Shown here in pieces: positions 48,996 through 59,783 of a stretch of DNA of 64,000 nt. The notes beneath the pieces are model-generated. The model was not told the DNA's origin, made no database searches, and was given only the letters and a program-made list of their open reading frames with translations. The stretch comes from an uncultured Lachnospiraceae bacterium. GTDB lineage: Bacteria; Bacillota; Clostridia; Lachnospirales; Lachnospiraceae. The stretch spans positions 1 through 64,000 of the forward strand of contig CAMKQH010000021.1 of the NCBI GenBank assembly GCA_946414885.1, given 5' to 3'. The position numbers and the translations under genes are program-made. Every line of letters begins with the position of its first letter. Position 1 is the first letter of the stretch.

Positions 48996-50717
48996 TTGAA
49001 AGAAGACATGAAGGACGGACTTGAAAAGAAGCACAAACTGTCTTTGGAAATACTTCTTCCGTGCATCCATTTCTTGAGTTCCTTTTTCTATGAGTGGACG
49101 ATTCTGCAGTGGAAGCCAGAGAAGATCACGGTGACGGCAAGGGCAAAGGACCTGACCTACAGTGATACTTTTGAACGCGTTATGGAATATGGGCTTGCAA
49201 AGCTTTTTGCAGCCCTGATCATTTTTTTGCTTTGGAAAATGGTCTTTTATTTCATTCATAATTTCCGGAAAGATAAGGAACTGATCTTTTTTGCACTGTT
49301 GTTTCTGCTTGGGACGGCATGCTTTGCCGTTACCTGGCCGAATCTTTTTTACTATGACGTAGACAATTACATAACCTATACTTACGCGATCCGGTTATAT
49401 CCCGAGTATTGGCACAATGCCTACACCAGCATACTGTATACGGCGTCGTTTATGACGGTCCCGCATCCGTTTGCGATTTGTTTTCTGCAGTGGACGTTGT
49501 TTTTCTTTAACATGGTTTATGCGTACAAACGCCTGAAAAACAGTCCTTGCATGCGCCGCTTTACCTGGCCGTTTTTGATCTTGGTTTTCATCGTGCCGAG
49601 AGTACTTCTTTTGATCAATGATCCGTACCGGACGGAACTGTATTCCCTTGTCTGCATCTATTACGTGTTTTCTATTCTCATGGACGCTTTGGAGGGAAAG
49701 ACGTATTCCAACGCAAAGCTCGTCTGCCTGGCATTCCTCAGCGCGCTGTTGGCAGTGTGGAGAACGGAAGGAATTATCCTTGGAACGCTCGGATTTCTTG
49801 TGATCCTGTTCTTTGTTAACCGCTGCAGCTTAAAGAAGCATTTGATCTTTTTGGTATTGTATGCCGTGGCGTTTTTGATCGTTTCCTTCCCCCAGAAGGT
49901 GGGCGACTTGAAATACTACGGAAGCGATTATGCCATTATCAATTCCTTCCCGTCTCTTCACAATATCCTGAATCGTGCGGATTCCAATCTGAGCTATCCG
50001 GGAGCCGAGGAGGATCTGGCGGCCATTGCGGCAGTCGTTCCCATCGAGGCCATTCAGGTGTATGACATGGACGGTTATCGCAGATATAATGTCATGAACG
50101 GAAACGTGGACATCAATCAGTCCATCACCTCCCATGAGACGGGAAAGCGTTACGTAAAGGCTTTTTACAGGATCGTGCTCCATAATCCCGTCACGTATCT
50201 CCGGACGCAATGGAATATGCTCATGGTTGTCTATAAGCTTTCAGATTACTATTATTCTGAAAAGCCTAGCGTTGAACTCTCCATGGAATACGAGCCATGG
50301 ACGTTCCCGGCATGGGAATCAGGCATCCTGGATCTGTATGGGAATCCGGCCGCCAAGCCTTGGATCGAATATGGAAAGCGAATTGCGTTGGCCGGTCTTG
50401 TGGAAAAGGTTTGGTGGACGACGGAAGGAATCATGATCCGCATCAAGGCTTATGGAATCATACTGATCATCATTCCTCTTGTGGAGTGCTTTATTGTTTT
50501 GCGCGAACTGATCCGGTTTTTTAAGGCGAAGGACAAAAAGAAAGCCTTGCGTGAACTGGGACCGGCATGCATGGCGATCGTGCTGCTTGGACAGTATGCG
50601 GCCATCGTGCTTGTGATGCCGGCGGGACAGTTGGTATATTTTCATGCGTTGTATTTTTGCTCTATATTCTTAGAAATCGTATATTTTGGATGGCGGAGGA
50701 ACTATGAAAAAATATGA
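48996..50717 (+). CDS. polytopic membrane protein, GT-C-like (uncharacterised paralog)
   Basis: 573 aa; clear paralog of 46556-48292. TTG start at 48996 or ATG at 49008. Confidence 0.75.
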   Translation: MKEDMKDGLEKKHKLSLEILLPCIHFLSSFFYEWTILQWKPEKITVTARAKDLTYSDTFERVMEYGLAKLFAALIIFLLWKMVFYFIHNFRKDKELIFFALLFLLGTACFAVTWPNLFYYDVDNYITYTYAIRLYPEYWHNAYTSILYTASFMTVPHPFAICFLQWTLFFFNMVYAYKRLKNSPCMRRFTWPFLILVFIVPRVLLLINDPYRTELYSLVCIYYVFSILMDALEGKTYSNAKLVCLAFLSALLAVWRTEGIILGTLGFLVILFFVNRCSLKKHLIFLVLYAVAFLIVSFPQKVGDLKYYGSDYAIINSFPSLHNILNRADSNLSYPGAEEDLAAIAAVVPIEAIQVYDMDGYRRYNVMNGNVDINQSITSHETGKRYVKAFYRIVLHNPVTYLRTQWNMLMVVYKLSDYYYSEKPSVELSMEYEPWTFPAWESGILDLYGNPAAKPWIEYGKRIALAGLVEKVWWTTEGIMIRIKAYGIILIIIPLVECFIVLRELIRFFKAKDKKKALRELGPACMAIVLLGQYAAIVLVMPAGQLVYFHALYFCSIFLEIVYFGWRRNYEKI

Positions 50718-51948
50718 TTATTTAATTCTCGGAGCTGGTCCGGCAGGCTTGTCGATCGCTAATCTGATCAAGAGAAACTGGCCAGGGAGAACGTTTCTGG
50801 TTTTGGAGAAGGAAGAGGAGGCTGGCGGACTCTGCCGCTCAAAGGACGTAGACGGAAGCCCGCTGGACATTGGCGGCGGACATTTCCTGGACGTAAGAAG
50901 ACCGAAAGTAAATGAGTTTTTGTTCTCCTTCATGCCGAAGGAAGAATGGAATGAATATGAGAGGGATTCCCGCATAGACATGGAAACCTATGAGATCGGA
51001 CATCCCTTTGAGGCAAACATTTGGCAAATGCCGCAGGAGGAACAGGTGAAATACCTGAAATCCATTGCGGTGGCGGGATGTAATCTCGGACAGCCAAAGC
51101 CGGAGAAGTTTGTGGACTGGATCACTTGGAAGCTGGGAGAAAAGATCGCGGGAGCATACATGCTTCCCTATAACGGAAAAATGTTCGGGGGAGAACTGGA
51201 CAGTCTTGGAACCTACTGGCTCGACAAGCTTCCCAACGTATCCTTTGAGGAGACTTTGTTATCCTGTCTGAATCGTAAGCCTTACGGAACGCAGCCGGGG
51301 CATGCCAGATTCTACTATCCGAAAAAATACGGTTACGGCGAGTTGTGGCTCCGCATGGCAAAAGCACTTGGGGAAAGCATCCGTTACCAAGTTTCAGTGT
51401 CAAAACTGGACTTTGCCCAAAAGGTTGTGACCTGTTCAGACGGAAATTCTTACGGCGCGGATGCGATTATTACGACAATTCCCTGGAGCAGCATTTCGGC
51501 GTATGAGGGATGCGGACCGGAATTTGCCGGTTGGGTGAAAGCCTTGAAGCATACGGGCACGGAAATACGCTACGTGGAGGAGACCTTGGATACAAAGGCA
51601 CATTGGATTTACGTGCCGGATGAGAAGAAGGCGCATCACAGGATCCTGGTGCGAAGCAATTTCTGTGACGGAAGCAAGGGATATTGGCTTGAGACCAATC
51701 TCAACCGTCTGGACAGGATTGATGAAAGCTATCCTGCAATTACGAGGGGCGGCGAGCAGGCGGCCTATGAAAATGAGTATACCTATCCCCTGAATACCAT
51801 AGACAAGCCCGTGGTGATGAAGCAGCTCCTTGCATATGCAAAGGAACGCGGCGTGATTGGACTTGGCCGTTGGGGTGAGCATGAGCATTACAATTCTGAC
51901 CGTACCGTGGAAAGGGCGATGGAGTTGTTTGAAGAATTAAATCAGTAA
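50704..51948 (+). CDS. FAD/NAD(P)-binding amine-oxidase-like protein (UDP-galactopyranose mutase/protoporphyrinogen oxidase-like fold)
   Basis: YDYLILGAGPAGLSIANLIKRNWPGRTFLVLEKEEEAGGLCRSKDVDGSPLDIGGGHFLD; GGAGG before ATG 50704. Confidence 0.75.
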   Translation: MKKYDYLILGAGPAGLSIANLIKRNWPGRTFLVLEKEEEAGGLCRSKDVDGSPLDIGGGHFLDVRRPKVNEFLFSFMPKEEWNEYERDSRIDMETYEIGHPFEANIWQMPQEEQVKYLKSIAVAGCNLGQPKPEKFVDWITWKLGEKIAGAYMLPYNGKMFGGELDSLGTYWLDKLPNVSFEETLLSCLNRKPYGTQPGHARFYYPKKYGYGELWLRMAKALGESIRYQVSVSKLDFAQKVVTCSDGNSYGADAIITTIPWSSISAYEGCGPEFAGWVKALKHTGTEIRYVEETLDTKAHWIYVPDEKKAHHRILVRSNFCDGSKGYWLETNLNRLDRIDESYPAITRGGEQAAYENEYTYPLNTIDKPVVMKQLLAYAKERGVIGLGRWGEHEHYNSDRTVERAMELFEELNQ

Positions 51949-51978
51949 AAGAATCAAAAGGAATTTAGGAGGCGTAAA

Positions 51979-53388
51979 GTGTCTAAGAATCGTGCATGGG
52001 AAACCTATGAAGAAAAGGACTTAAAGAAACTCGAGAAACTTTGTAAGGAATACAGGGAGTTCCTCGATAACGGAAAGACGGAGCGTGAATGCGTCGACGT
52101 GATCGTGAATAAGGTTGAGGCAGAGGGCTATCGTGAATTGGATGCCGTGATTAAAAAGGGAGAAAAGCTGAAGGCTGGCGATAAGGTATATGCCGTTTGG
52201 ATGAACAAGACCGTCGTTACGTTCCAGCTTGGAAAGAATCCTTTGGCGGAGGGAATGAACATTCTCGGAGCGCATATTGACAGCCCGAGACTTGACGTGA
52301 AGCAGGTACCGCTGTATGAGGACGGGGATCATTCCTTTGCTTATTTTGACACGCATTATTATGGCGGCGTAAAGAAGTATCAGTGGGTGACGCTTCCCCT
52401 GGCAATCCACGGCGTTGTGGTGAAGAAGGACGGAACCACCATCGAATTAAATCTTGGCGAGGAAGAGGATGATCCCGTATTCTTCGTTTCAGACCTGCTG
52501 ATCCACTTGTCTGCGGAGCAATTAGAGAAGAAGGCGGCTAAGGTGATCGAAGGAGAAGCGCTGGATCTGATCATCGGTTCCAAGCCCCTGACCATAAAGA
52601 ATGATGAGGAGAGTAAGGAAAAGGATCCCATCAAGGCCGGAGTGCTCTCCATTCTGAAAGAGAATTATGATTTTGAAGAAGAGGATCTTTTATCTGCAGA
52701 GCTTGAGATTGTTCCTGCCGGAAAGGCAAGGGAGGCTGGTTTCGATCGCAGCATGATCCTTGGTTATGGTCAGGATGACAGGGTTTGTGCATTCACGTCC
52801 CTGCGCGCGGCCTTGGATGTAAAGAATCTTGACAGAACGCTTTGCTGCATCCTTGTGGACAAAGAGGAGATTGGCTCCGTCGGCGCAACGGGAATGCAGT
52901 CCGCATTCTTTGAGAATACCGTTGCGGAAGTGATGAACCTGACGGGTGAATACAGCGAATTAAACGTTAGAAGATGTCTTGCAAAGAGCTGCATGCTTTC
53001 CTCTGACGTAAGTGCCGCGTATGATCCTTCTTATGCTTCCGCATTTGAAAAGAAAAACGCAGCCTGGCTTGGCGGCGGCATGTGCTTTAATAAGTTTACC
53101 GGCGCTCGCGGAAAGTCTGGATCCAATGACGCAAATGCAGAGTATATCGCGCATCTTCGCAAGGTTTTGGACGACAAAAAGGTTGTTTGGCAGACGGCTG
53201 AGCTTGGCAAGGTTGATGTTGGCGGCGGAGGAACCATCGCTTACGTGCTTGCACTGTATGGCATGAACGTGATCGACAGCGGCGTTGCCGTACTGAACAT
53301 GCATGCTCCCTGGGAGTGTACGAGCAAGGCTGACGTGTACGAGGCGTATCGCGGATACAAGGCATTTGCTGAAAATGCCAATTTCTAA
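51979..53388 (+). CDS. M18 family aspartyl aminopeptidase
   Basis: [54 protein letters not shown]. Confidence 0.92.
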   Translation: MSKNRAWETYEEKDLKKLEKLCKEYREFLDNGKTERECVDVIVNKVEAEGYRELDAVIKKGEKLKAGDKVYAVWMNKTVVTFQLGKNPLAEGMNILGAHIDSPRLDVKQVPLYEDGDHSFAYFDTHYYGGVKKYQWVTLPLAIHGVVVKKDGTTIELNLGEEEDDPVFFVSDLLIHLSAEQLEKKAAKVIEGEALDLIIGSKPLTIKNDEESKEKDPIKAGVLSILKENYDFEEEDLLSAELEIVPAGKAREAGFDRSMILGYGQDDRVCAFTSLRAALDVKNLDRTLCCILVDKEEIGSVGATGMQSAFFENTVAEVMNLTGEYSELNVRRCLAKSCMLSSDVSAAYDPSYASAFEKKNAAWLGGGMCFNKFTGARGKSGSNDANAEYIAHLRKVLDDKKVVWQTAELGKVDVGGGGTIAYVLALYGMNVIDSGVAVLNMHAPWECTSKADVYEAYRGYKAFAENANF

Positions 53389-53423
53389 TTTTGTCAGTAA
53401 GAAAACGGAAAGACGATGAAGTA

Positions 53424-54455
53424 ATGGAATTAAAGAAGTCAGATTTTTATTTTGACCTGCCGCAGGAATTGATCGCGCAGGATCCTTTGGAGGACAGGAG
53501 TGCGTCAAGACTCCTGCATTTGGACAAGGTGACGGGTGACGTCAGCCATCACGTGTTTAAGGAAGTACCTGAGTTCCTAAAGCCTGGAGATTGTCTGGTA
53601 TTAAACAATACGAAGGTAATCCCTGCAAGGCTTTTGGGACAGAGGGAAGGAACAGGCGGTCACGTGGAGGTGCTTCTACTTTCGAGAAAAGAGAGCGACG
53701 TCTGGGAGACCCTTGTCAAACCGGGGAAAAAGTGCAAGCCGGGTACAAGACTTACCTTTGGCGACGGTATTTTGAAAGCGGAAGTGTTGGAGACGCTGGA
53801 GGACGGAAACCGCAGGATCCGGTTTTACTATGACGGCATTTGGGAGGAGGTTCTGGACAGGCTCGGCGAAATGCCCCTGCCGCCTTACATTACCCATAAG
53901 CTGAAGGACAAGAATCGTTATCAGACGGTTTATGCCAAATATGAAGGCTCCGCGGCGGCGCCGACGGCAGGCTTACATTTTACCAAGGAATTGCTGGCGC
54001 AGATCGAGGCGCAGGGGATCAAGATTGTATACGTAACGCTTCACGTGGGACTTGGAACATTCCGGCCCGTAAAGGAAGAGAACGTACTCGATCATCACAT
54101 GCATTCCGAGTGGTATCAGGTGACGCCGGAAGCGGCAAACGTGATCAATGAGACGAAGGCAGCCGGGGGGAGAGTGATCTGCGTTGGTACAACGAGCTGC
54201 CGCACCATAGAAAGCGCTTCGGATGAAGACGGAAAAGTGAAGGCGGGAAGCGGTGACACACAGATCTTTATCTACCCGGGCTATCATTTCAAGGTATTGG
54301 ACGGATTGATCACCAATTTCCATCTGCCGGAATCCACGCTGGTCATGTTGGTCAGCGCACTGGCTGGCAGGGAGCGCGTGCTTGCGGCATATCAGGAAGC
54401 CATTAAAGAGAGATATCGCTTTTTTAGCTTTGGCGACGCAATGATTATTTTGTAG
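53424..54455 (+). CDS. queA: S-adenosylmethionine:tRNA ribosyltransferase-isomerase
   Basis: [76 protein letters not shown]. Track start 53391 is upstream. Confidence 0.96.
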   Translation: MELKKSDFYFDLPQELIAQDPLEDRSASRLLHLDKVTGDVSHHVFKEVPEFLKPGDCLVLNNTKVIPARLLGQREGTGGHVEVLLLSRKESDVWETLVKPGKKCKPGTRLTFGDGILKAEVLETLEDGNRRIRFYYDGIWEEVLDRLGEMPLPPYITHKLKDKNRYQTVYAKYEGSAAAPTAGLHFTKELLAQIEAQGIKIVYVTLHVGLGTFRPVKEENVLDHHMHSEWYQVTPEAANVINETKAAGGRVICVGTTSCRTIESASDEDGKVKAGSGDTQIFIYPGYHFKVLDGLITNFHLPESTLVMLVSALAGRERVLAAYQEAIKERYRFFSFGDAMIIL

Positions 54456-54528
54456 AAGAAATCATGTTGCAGTTTCCAAACTGCCATGATATGATGAAAA
54501 AAAGACTTTTACTGAAAGGAGTTCGGAC

Positions 54529-54900
54529 ATGGACGACAGAAGAAAGAGCAAACGGACCAAGTTGGTTTCCAGATTGATCGTTAAGAGACTGGATTCGCGG
54601 GATGGCGGAGAAGTGGAAATCGACATTATTGACGTATCGAAGGACGGCGTCGGATTTACGGCTGCGCGTGATCTGAAGATCGGTGCCGTTTATGAAGGCT
54701 TTTTGACCATTTGGACGCATGAGGTGATTCATGCATTTCTCCAGATTGTCAGAATTGAACTCCTTGAGGACGGCGATGAGAATAAAAAGTATGGTTATGG
54801 GGCAAGATTTGTAGGCATGCCGGAGATGGAAGCCAATCGCATCGAGGTATACCAGACCGTAGAGGAAACCATACATGAGAGAAATGGAGCCCAAGGATGA
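54529..54900 (+). CDS. PilZ domain protein
   Basis: DDRRKSKRTKLVSRLIVKRLDSRDGGEVEIDIIDVSKDGVGFTAARDLKIGAVYEGFL. Confidence 0.78.
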   Translation: MDDRRKSKRTKLVSRLIVKRLDSRDGGEVEIDIIDVSKDGVGFTAARDLKIGAVYEGFLTIWTHEVIHAFLQIVRIELLEDGDENKKYGYGARFVGMPEMEANRIEVYQTVEETIHERNGAQG

Positions 54901-55430
54901 GTAAGGGAAAGGTCATAGCCTTTGAGCCTAAGAAGAAAAAGAGCCAGGTGGCAGTCAGTGTTTTGGCTGCCATCTTTCTTGTGATTTTATACTGTGCCAT
55001 CTTTAGTTTTTCAGAACAGAACGGCGAATCTTCAGGGCATTTAAGCCATGAAGTGACAAAATGGATTGTTGAGAGCTGGGAACGTTTGACTGGAGGCAAT
55101 TGGGCGGAGGACGTGAAAATTGCTTGGATCACTTATTGGGAACATCCCGTCCGGAAGCTGGCGCACTTCACGGAATACATGGTGATGGGCATCCTTGTGT
55201 TCAACGTATGGCATCCGTGGTTGAAAAAGGGGTGGAAAAAGAATCTGCTGGTCATCGCATGGGTCTTTGTTTCCGCCGCATTGGACGAATGGCACCAGAC
55301 CTTTGTCGCAGACCGCTGCGGTAACTTCTGGGACGTGCTTTTGGATACGTCCGGCGGATGCTTTGGATTACTATTATGCCTGTTTTTCTGCTGGATAACT
55401 TCACGAAAGAAAAAGAAGGGGTTGGCATGA
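54897..55430 (+). CDS. VanZ-like family protein
   Basis: FSFSEQNGESSGHLSHEVTKWIV; HPVRKLAHFTEYMVMGILVFNVW; DEWHQTFVADRCGNFWDVLLDTSGG. Confidence 0.88.
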   Translation: MSKGKVIAFEPKKKKSQVAVSVLAAIFLVILYCAIFSFSEQNGESSGHLSHEVTKWIVESWERLTGGNWAEDVKIAWITYWEHPVRKLAHFTEYMVMGILVFNVWHPWLKKGWKKNLLVIAWVFVSAALDEWHQTFVADRCGNFWDVLLDTSGGCFGLLLCLFFCWITSRKKKKGLA

Positions 55431-55444
55431 CGCCAACCCCTTTT
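55416..55444. terminator. Bidirectional terminator between vanZ-like gene and tyrA
   Basis: AAGGGGTTGGC-atgac-GCCAACCCC with T/A tracts on both sides; convergent genes. Confidence 0.8.
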
Positions 55445-55457
55445 AGGTTTGCAAAGA

Positions 55458-56552
55458 TCAGTCACGGGTATAAATGGTATAGCCTTTTCCCTTTAAGATC
55501 GATTCCGCCTTGTCGGTGCTTTCCTTATCGTAAAGCTCAATGCGAAGCACGCCGCCTTCGTATTCCCGGTTATGCGTGATGCCGATGTTCTTGATGCTTA
55601 CCTGATTCAACGCAAGAATTGTTGCAATGGCGGCAATGGCGCCGGGTTCATCCGCAATGTCCACCATGAGGACAAAGCTTTTCTTGATGGGGCCGCTGGA
55701 AGCGCTGATAAAGGAATCACGATAGATGCGCGCACTGTCAAAGGTTTCGTAGAGCTTTTCGGAATCCCTCCCCTTTAAGTACGTGCGGAATCTCTCAAGG
55801 GATTCCACGTAGCGATCCAAAAGAACTTCGATGTTCCCGGTGTTGGTCAGGCAGATCTGTTGCCACATGGCGGCGGAAGAGGAGGAGATGCGGGTGATGT
55901 CCTTAAATCCTCCGGCCGCGATCATTTTCATCAATCCGTCCGCATTGTCGCTGTCCCTCACAAGATTGACGAGGGATGCGGAGATCACGTGCGGCAGATG
56001 GCTTACGGCTGCAGTGACGTAGTCGTGCTCCTCGCAGGATAAGATCAAGGGAATGGAACCAAAACTGCTTACCAGCTCGCGGTAGCCTTCAAGTTTTTCC
56101 TTGGAAACCTCGGGCGTGGGAGTCAGAATGTAATAAGCGTTTTGCAGAAGAACGGACTTAGAATTAACATAGCCCACGCGTTCGCTGCCCGCCATGGGAT
56201 GTCCGCCGATAAACTGAGCCTCCAGGCCCAGTTTTTTTATGTTTTCGTGAATGTCAGTCTTTACGCTGCCGACGTCGGTCAGCAGGCAGTCGGGTGACAG
56301 ATAAGGCTTGAGGAGCAGGAGATTGGTGTCGTTTTTCTGAACGGGCGCACACAAAAACAGATAATCGCATGCGGAAAAACGATCATCGATCGCGTCGGTG
56401 ATCTCATTCGCCACGCCGTCAGAAAGGGCAAGGCGAAGAGATTCCTGATTGACGTCATGGGCGATGATCCTGGCGTCTTCCTGTGTTTCCCTGATCGCGC
56501 GGGCGATGGAGCCGCCGATCAATCCCAAACCAATAAATCCATAAGTCTTCAC
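55458..56552 (-). CDS. tyrA: prephenate dehydrogenase with C-terminal ACT domain
   Basis: YGFIGLGLIGGSIARAIRE; GGHPMAGSERVGYVNS; C-term VDIADEPGAIAAIATILALNQVSIKNIGITHNREYEGGVLRIEL. Confidence 0.93.
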   Translation of the reverse strand: MKTYGFIGLGLIGGSIARAIRETQEDARIIAHDVNQESLRLALSDGVANEITDAIDDRFSACDYLFLCAPVQKNDTNLLLLKPYLSPDCLLTDVGSVKTDIHENIKKLGLEAQFIGGHPMAGSERVGYVNSKSVLLQNAYYILTPTPEVSKEKLEGYRELVSSFGSIPLILSCEEHDYVTAAVSHLPHVISASLVNLVRDSDNADGLMKMIAAGGFKDITRISSSSAAMWQQICLTNTGNIEVLLDRYVESLERFRTYLKGRDSEKLYETFDSARIYRDSFISASSGPIKKSFVLMVDIADEPGAIAAIATILALNQVSIKNIGITHNREYEGGVLRIELYDKESTDKAESILKGKGYTIYTRD

Positions 56553-56827
56553 TAAGTCGTCCTCCGAATTAGGTTCCCCGCATGGTGCCGGAAACCGCGA
56601 TGATTAAGGTATATCGTTTGTACTATAGCACTTGAAGGCATAACAATCAATCAAAAAATGCATTTCCCACGCCAGTTTTTGTATGAAATTTCGGGCACTG
56701 AAAAATAATTTACTGCAAACGGAGAAAAAATTGGTGGAAATATAGAATTTTCCTTGTAATTTGACTGAATATTTAGTAAAATAGCTTTATGGGGTTTCCC
56801 AAAAATCAGCTATTGGAGGAAAGACAT

Positions 56828-58921
56828 ATGAATGTTTACACATCAGACAAGATTCGTAACGTAGTGCTGCTTGGACATGGCGGGGCAGGTAAGACCTCTT
56901 TGGCAGAGGCGTTTGGGTATATTTCCGGAATTACTTCCAGAATGGGCAAGGTATCTGACGGAAATACCATAAGCGATTACGGCAAGGAAGAGCAGAAGCG
57001 CCAGTTTTCCATTAGCACTTCCGTTATCCCCATCGAATGGGAAGGCATGAAGATCAACGTTTTGGATACCCCTGGCTATTTTGATTTTGTTGGTGAGGTT
57101 GAAGAGGCAGTCAGCGCGGCAGGCGCAGCAATCATCGTCGTAAACGGCAAGGCCGGCATCGAAGTTGGTACTTTAAAGGCTTGGGAGCTTTGCGAAAAGT
57201 ATAAGCTGCCCAGGATCATCTATGTGTCCAACATGGACGTGGACAATGCCTCCTTCCGTCAGGTTGTGGAAGACATGACGGCGATGTTTGGCAAGAAGAT
57301 GGCTCCGTTCCATCTGCCCATCCGTGAGAATGAGAAGTTCGTTGGTTACGTTAACGTGATCACCGAGACCGGTAATCGTTGGAATGGCAAGGAAGTTGTT
57401 CCCTGCGAGGTTCCCGAGTACAGTAAGGCAAACCTTCAGATCTGCCGCGATACCTTGATGGAATCCGTTGCTGAGACCAGCGAGGAAATGATGGAGCGTT
57501 ACTTTGGCGGTGAGGAATTCACGGAAGCCGAGATCCGTTCCGCACTCAGAATCAACGTATGTGATTGCCAGATCGTTCCCATGACCATGGGCTCGAGTGT
57601 TCTGTGTCAGGGCATTTACACGCTTTTGGATGACGTGATCAAATACTTCCCGAGCCCTGAGAACCGTGAGGTGGCCGGCATCAACAATAAAACTGGTGAA
57701 ATCTATCACGCAGATTACGATTTCTCAAAGGCAAAGACCGCGTATATCTGGAAGACCATCGTTGATCCCTTCATTGGAAAGTACTCCCTGATCAAGGTGA
57801 ACTCCGGCGTTCTGAAAACGGACGACGTGATGTACAATGTTGACAAGGACATTGAAGAGAAGATTGGTAAGCTCTACGTGCTTCAGGGCAACAAGCCCAT
57901 CGAAGTTCCCGAGCTTCACGCAGGCGACATCGGCGCACTGGCTAAGCTGACCGCTGCCCGCACCGGAAACAGCCTTTCCACGAAGGCAACCACGATTAAG
58001 TTTGGTAAATTTGAGATTTCGACGCCTTACACCTACATGCGCTATAAGCCCAAGAATAAGGCCGACGTCGACAAGATCTCTCAGGCACTTCAGAAGATCG
58101 GTCACGAAGATCTGACCATGAAGACCGTGAACGATTCCGAGAACAGCCAGCTTCTTCTTTACGGCATGGGCGATCAGCATCTTGAGATCATCGTGAGCAG
58201 ACTGCTCAACGAGTATAAGGTAGAGGTTGATCTGGCACAGCCGAAGGTGGCTTATCGCGAGACGATCCGCAAGAACTCCGACGTGGAATATAAGTACAAG
58301 AAGCAGTCCGGCGGACATGGCCAGTATGGTCACGTTAAGATGCGCTTTAGTCCTTCCGGTGATCTTGAAAAGCCTTATGAGTTCGAGACTGAGGTTGTGG
58401 GCGGTGCCGTTCCCAAGAACTACTTCCCCGCAGTGGAAAAGGGCTTGCAGGATTCCGTCCTGAAGGGACCTTTGGCAGCATATCCCGTAGTTGGCGTTAA
58501 GGCTGTTCTGTATGATGGTTCCTACCATCCCGTAGACTCTTCGGAAATGGCCTTCAAGGTTGCAACGATCCAGGCCTTCAAGAAGGGCTTCATGGAAGCA
58601 CAGCCCGTACTGCTTGAGCCCATCGTATCCCTGAAGGTTGTGGTTCCTGATTCCTATACCGGTGACGTTATGGGCGACCTCAACAAGAGAAGAGGACGCG
58701 TTCTGGGCATGAACCCCATTGCCGGAGGAAAGCAGCAAATCGAGGCAGACGTACCGATGAGCATGCTCTTTGGATACTGCACGGATCTTCGTTCCATGAC
58801 TGGCGGACGTGGCACTTATTCCTATGAATTTGCCCGTTACGAGCAGGCACCCAGCGACGTGCAGGAGAAGGAAGTTGCAGCAAGAGCGGCAAAGGTTGCG
58901 GAGAACGCAGTGGAAGAATAA
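56828..58921 (+). CDS. EF-G paralog (FusA2/EF-G2-like translation factor GTPase)
   Basis: NVVLLGHGGAGKTSLAEAFGY, NVLDTPGYFDFVGEV, full EF-G domain layout to GYCTDLRSMTGGRGTYSYEFARYEQAP. SD GGAGG before ATG 56828. Confidence 0.9.
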   Translation: MNVYTSDKIRNVVLLGHGGAGKTSLAEAFGYISGITSRMGKVSDGNTISDYGKEEQKRQFSISTSVIPIEWEGMKINVLDTPGYFDFVGEVEEAVSAAGAAIIVVNGKAGIEVGTLKAWELCEKYKLPRIIYVSNMDVDNASFRQVVEDMTAMFGKKMAPFHLPIRENEKFVGYVNVITETGNRWNGKEVVPCEVPEYSKANLQICRDTLMESVAETSEEMMERYFGGEEFTEAEIRSALRINVCDCQIVPMTMGSSVLCQGIYTLLDDVIKYFPSPENREVAGINNKTGEIYHADYDFSKAKTAYIWKTIVDPFIGKYSLIKVNSGVLKTDDVMYNVDKDIEEKIGKLYVLQGNKPIEVPELHAGDIGALAKLTAARTGNSLSTKATTIKFGKFEISTPYTYMRYKPKNKADVDKISQALQKIGHEDLTMKTVNDSENSQLLLYGMGDQHLEIIVSRLLNEYKVEVDLAQPKVAYRETIRKNSDVEYKYKKQSGGHGQYGHVKMRFSPSGDLEKPYEFETEVVGGAVPKNYFPAVEKGLQDSVLKGPLAAYPVVGVKAVLYDGSYHPVDSSEMAFKVATIQAFKKGFMEAQPVLLEPIVSLKVVVPDSYTGDVMGDLNKRRGRVLGMNPIAGGKQQIEADVPMSMLFGYCTDLRSMTGGRGTYSYEFARYEQAPSDVQEKEVAARAAKVAENAVEE

Positions 58922-58939
58922 TTCCAACGAAATTAAATC

Positions 58940-58971
58940 AAAGGGGTCCCGCATTTGCGGGGCTCCTTTTT
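58940..58971 (+). terminator. Rho-independent terminator
   Basis: AAGGGGTCCCGC-attt-GCGGGGCTCCTTTTT. Confidence 0.8.
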
Positions 58972-59102
58972 GCATTAGGAAATTTTAAGAATTTTCAGTA
59001 TTGATTATTTAGAAATATGTTATAAGATATTTATGTGAGAAAAACGTGCACAATTTGTCATAACGTAATAATTATGTAATCTTTTGTTATTTGGTGGATA
59101 CA

Positions 59103-59783
59103 ATGAAGAAAAGACTAGTTCCCGCGGAAATGATACTTCCGCTCCTTATTACCGTAATCGTTAATTTTTCGTCCTATTTTGGTTCCAGGATCTTTACCAC
59201 GAGCCTAACGCATCATGAGATTACCTTCGCATGGGAGAATAAGATCCCTCTCTGGTCCTGGACGATCGTGATCTACTGGGGATGCTATCTGTTTTGGATC
59301 GTTAATTATATCATTGCTGCGAGACGGGACAGGGCGGTTGCATATCGTTTCTTTTGTGCGGAGGTTTGTGCCAAGCTGATTTGCCTGTTTTTCTTTATCG
59401 TGTATCCTACGACGAACGTGCGCCCGGTCATTGAAGGAACCGGAATTTTTGACAAATGGATGCTTGCGCTGTATCAGGTGGACGCGGCGGATAATCTTTT
59501 TCCCTCGATCCATTGCTTGGTGAGCTGGTTTTGTGTCATCGCCGTGAGGGATAATGAGAAGATCCCCAAATGGTATAAGTGGTTTTCGCTCATTACGACC
59601 ATCGCCATTTGCCTGTCAACCCTGACGACGAAACAACATGCATTCGTGGACGTGGTGGGAGGCATTGGTTTTGCCGAGCTCTGTTATTTCCTGGTGCATA
59701 AGACGGGGCTGGATCGCAGATATGAAAGGAGATTAACTGCCATTGGAGGATTTTTCGGAAAACGAATTTCAAATAAAGCTTAA
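59103..59783 (+). CDS. PAP2 superfamily membrane phosphatase
   Basis: DNLFPSIHCLVSWF and TKQHAFVDVVGGIGFAELCYFLV; six TM segments. Start 59091 (GTG) or 59103. Confidence 0.8.
   Translation: MKKRLVPAEMILPLLITVIVNFSSYFGSRIFTTSLTHHEITFAWENKIPLWSWTIVIYWGCYLFWIVNYIIAARRDRAVAYRFFCAEVCAKLICLFFFIVYPTTNVRPVIEGTGIFDKWMLALYQVDAADNLFPSIHCLVSWFCVIAVRDNEKIPKWYKWFSLITTIAICLSTLTTKQHAFVDVVGGIGFAELCYFLVHKTGLDRRYERRLTAIGGFFGKRISNKA

Noticed and set aside
57725-58975. 416-aa minus-strand ORF antisense to the EF-G paralog
   Set aside because: Shadow ORF produced by codon bias; the sense strand encodes an unmistakable EF-G-like protein.
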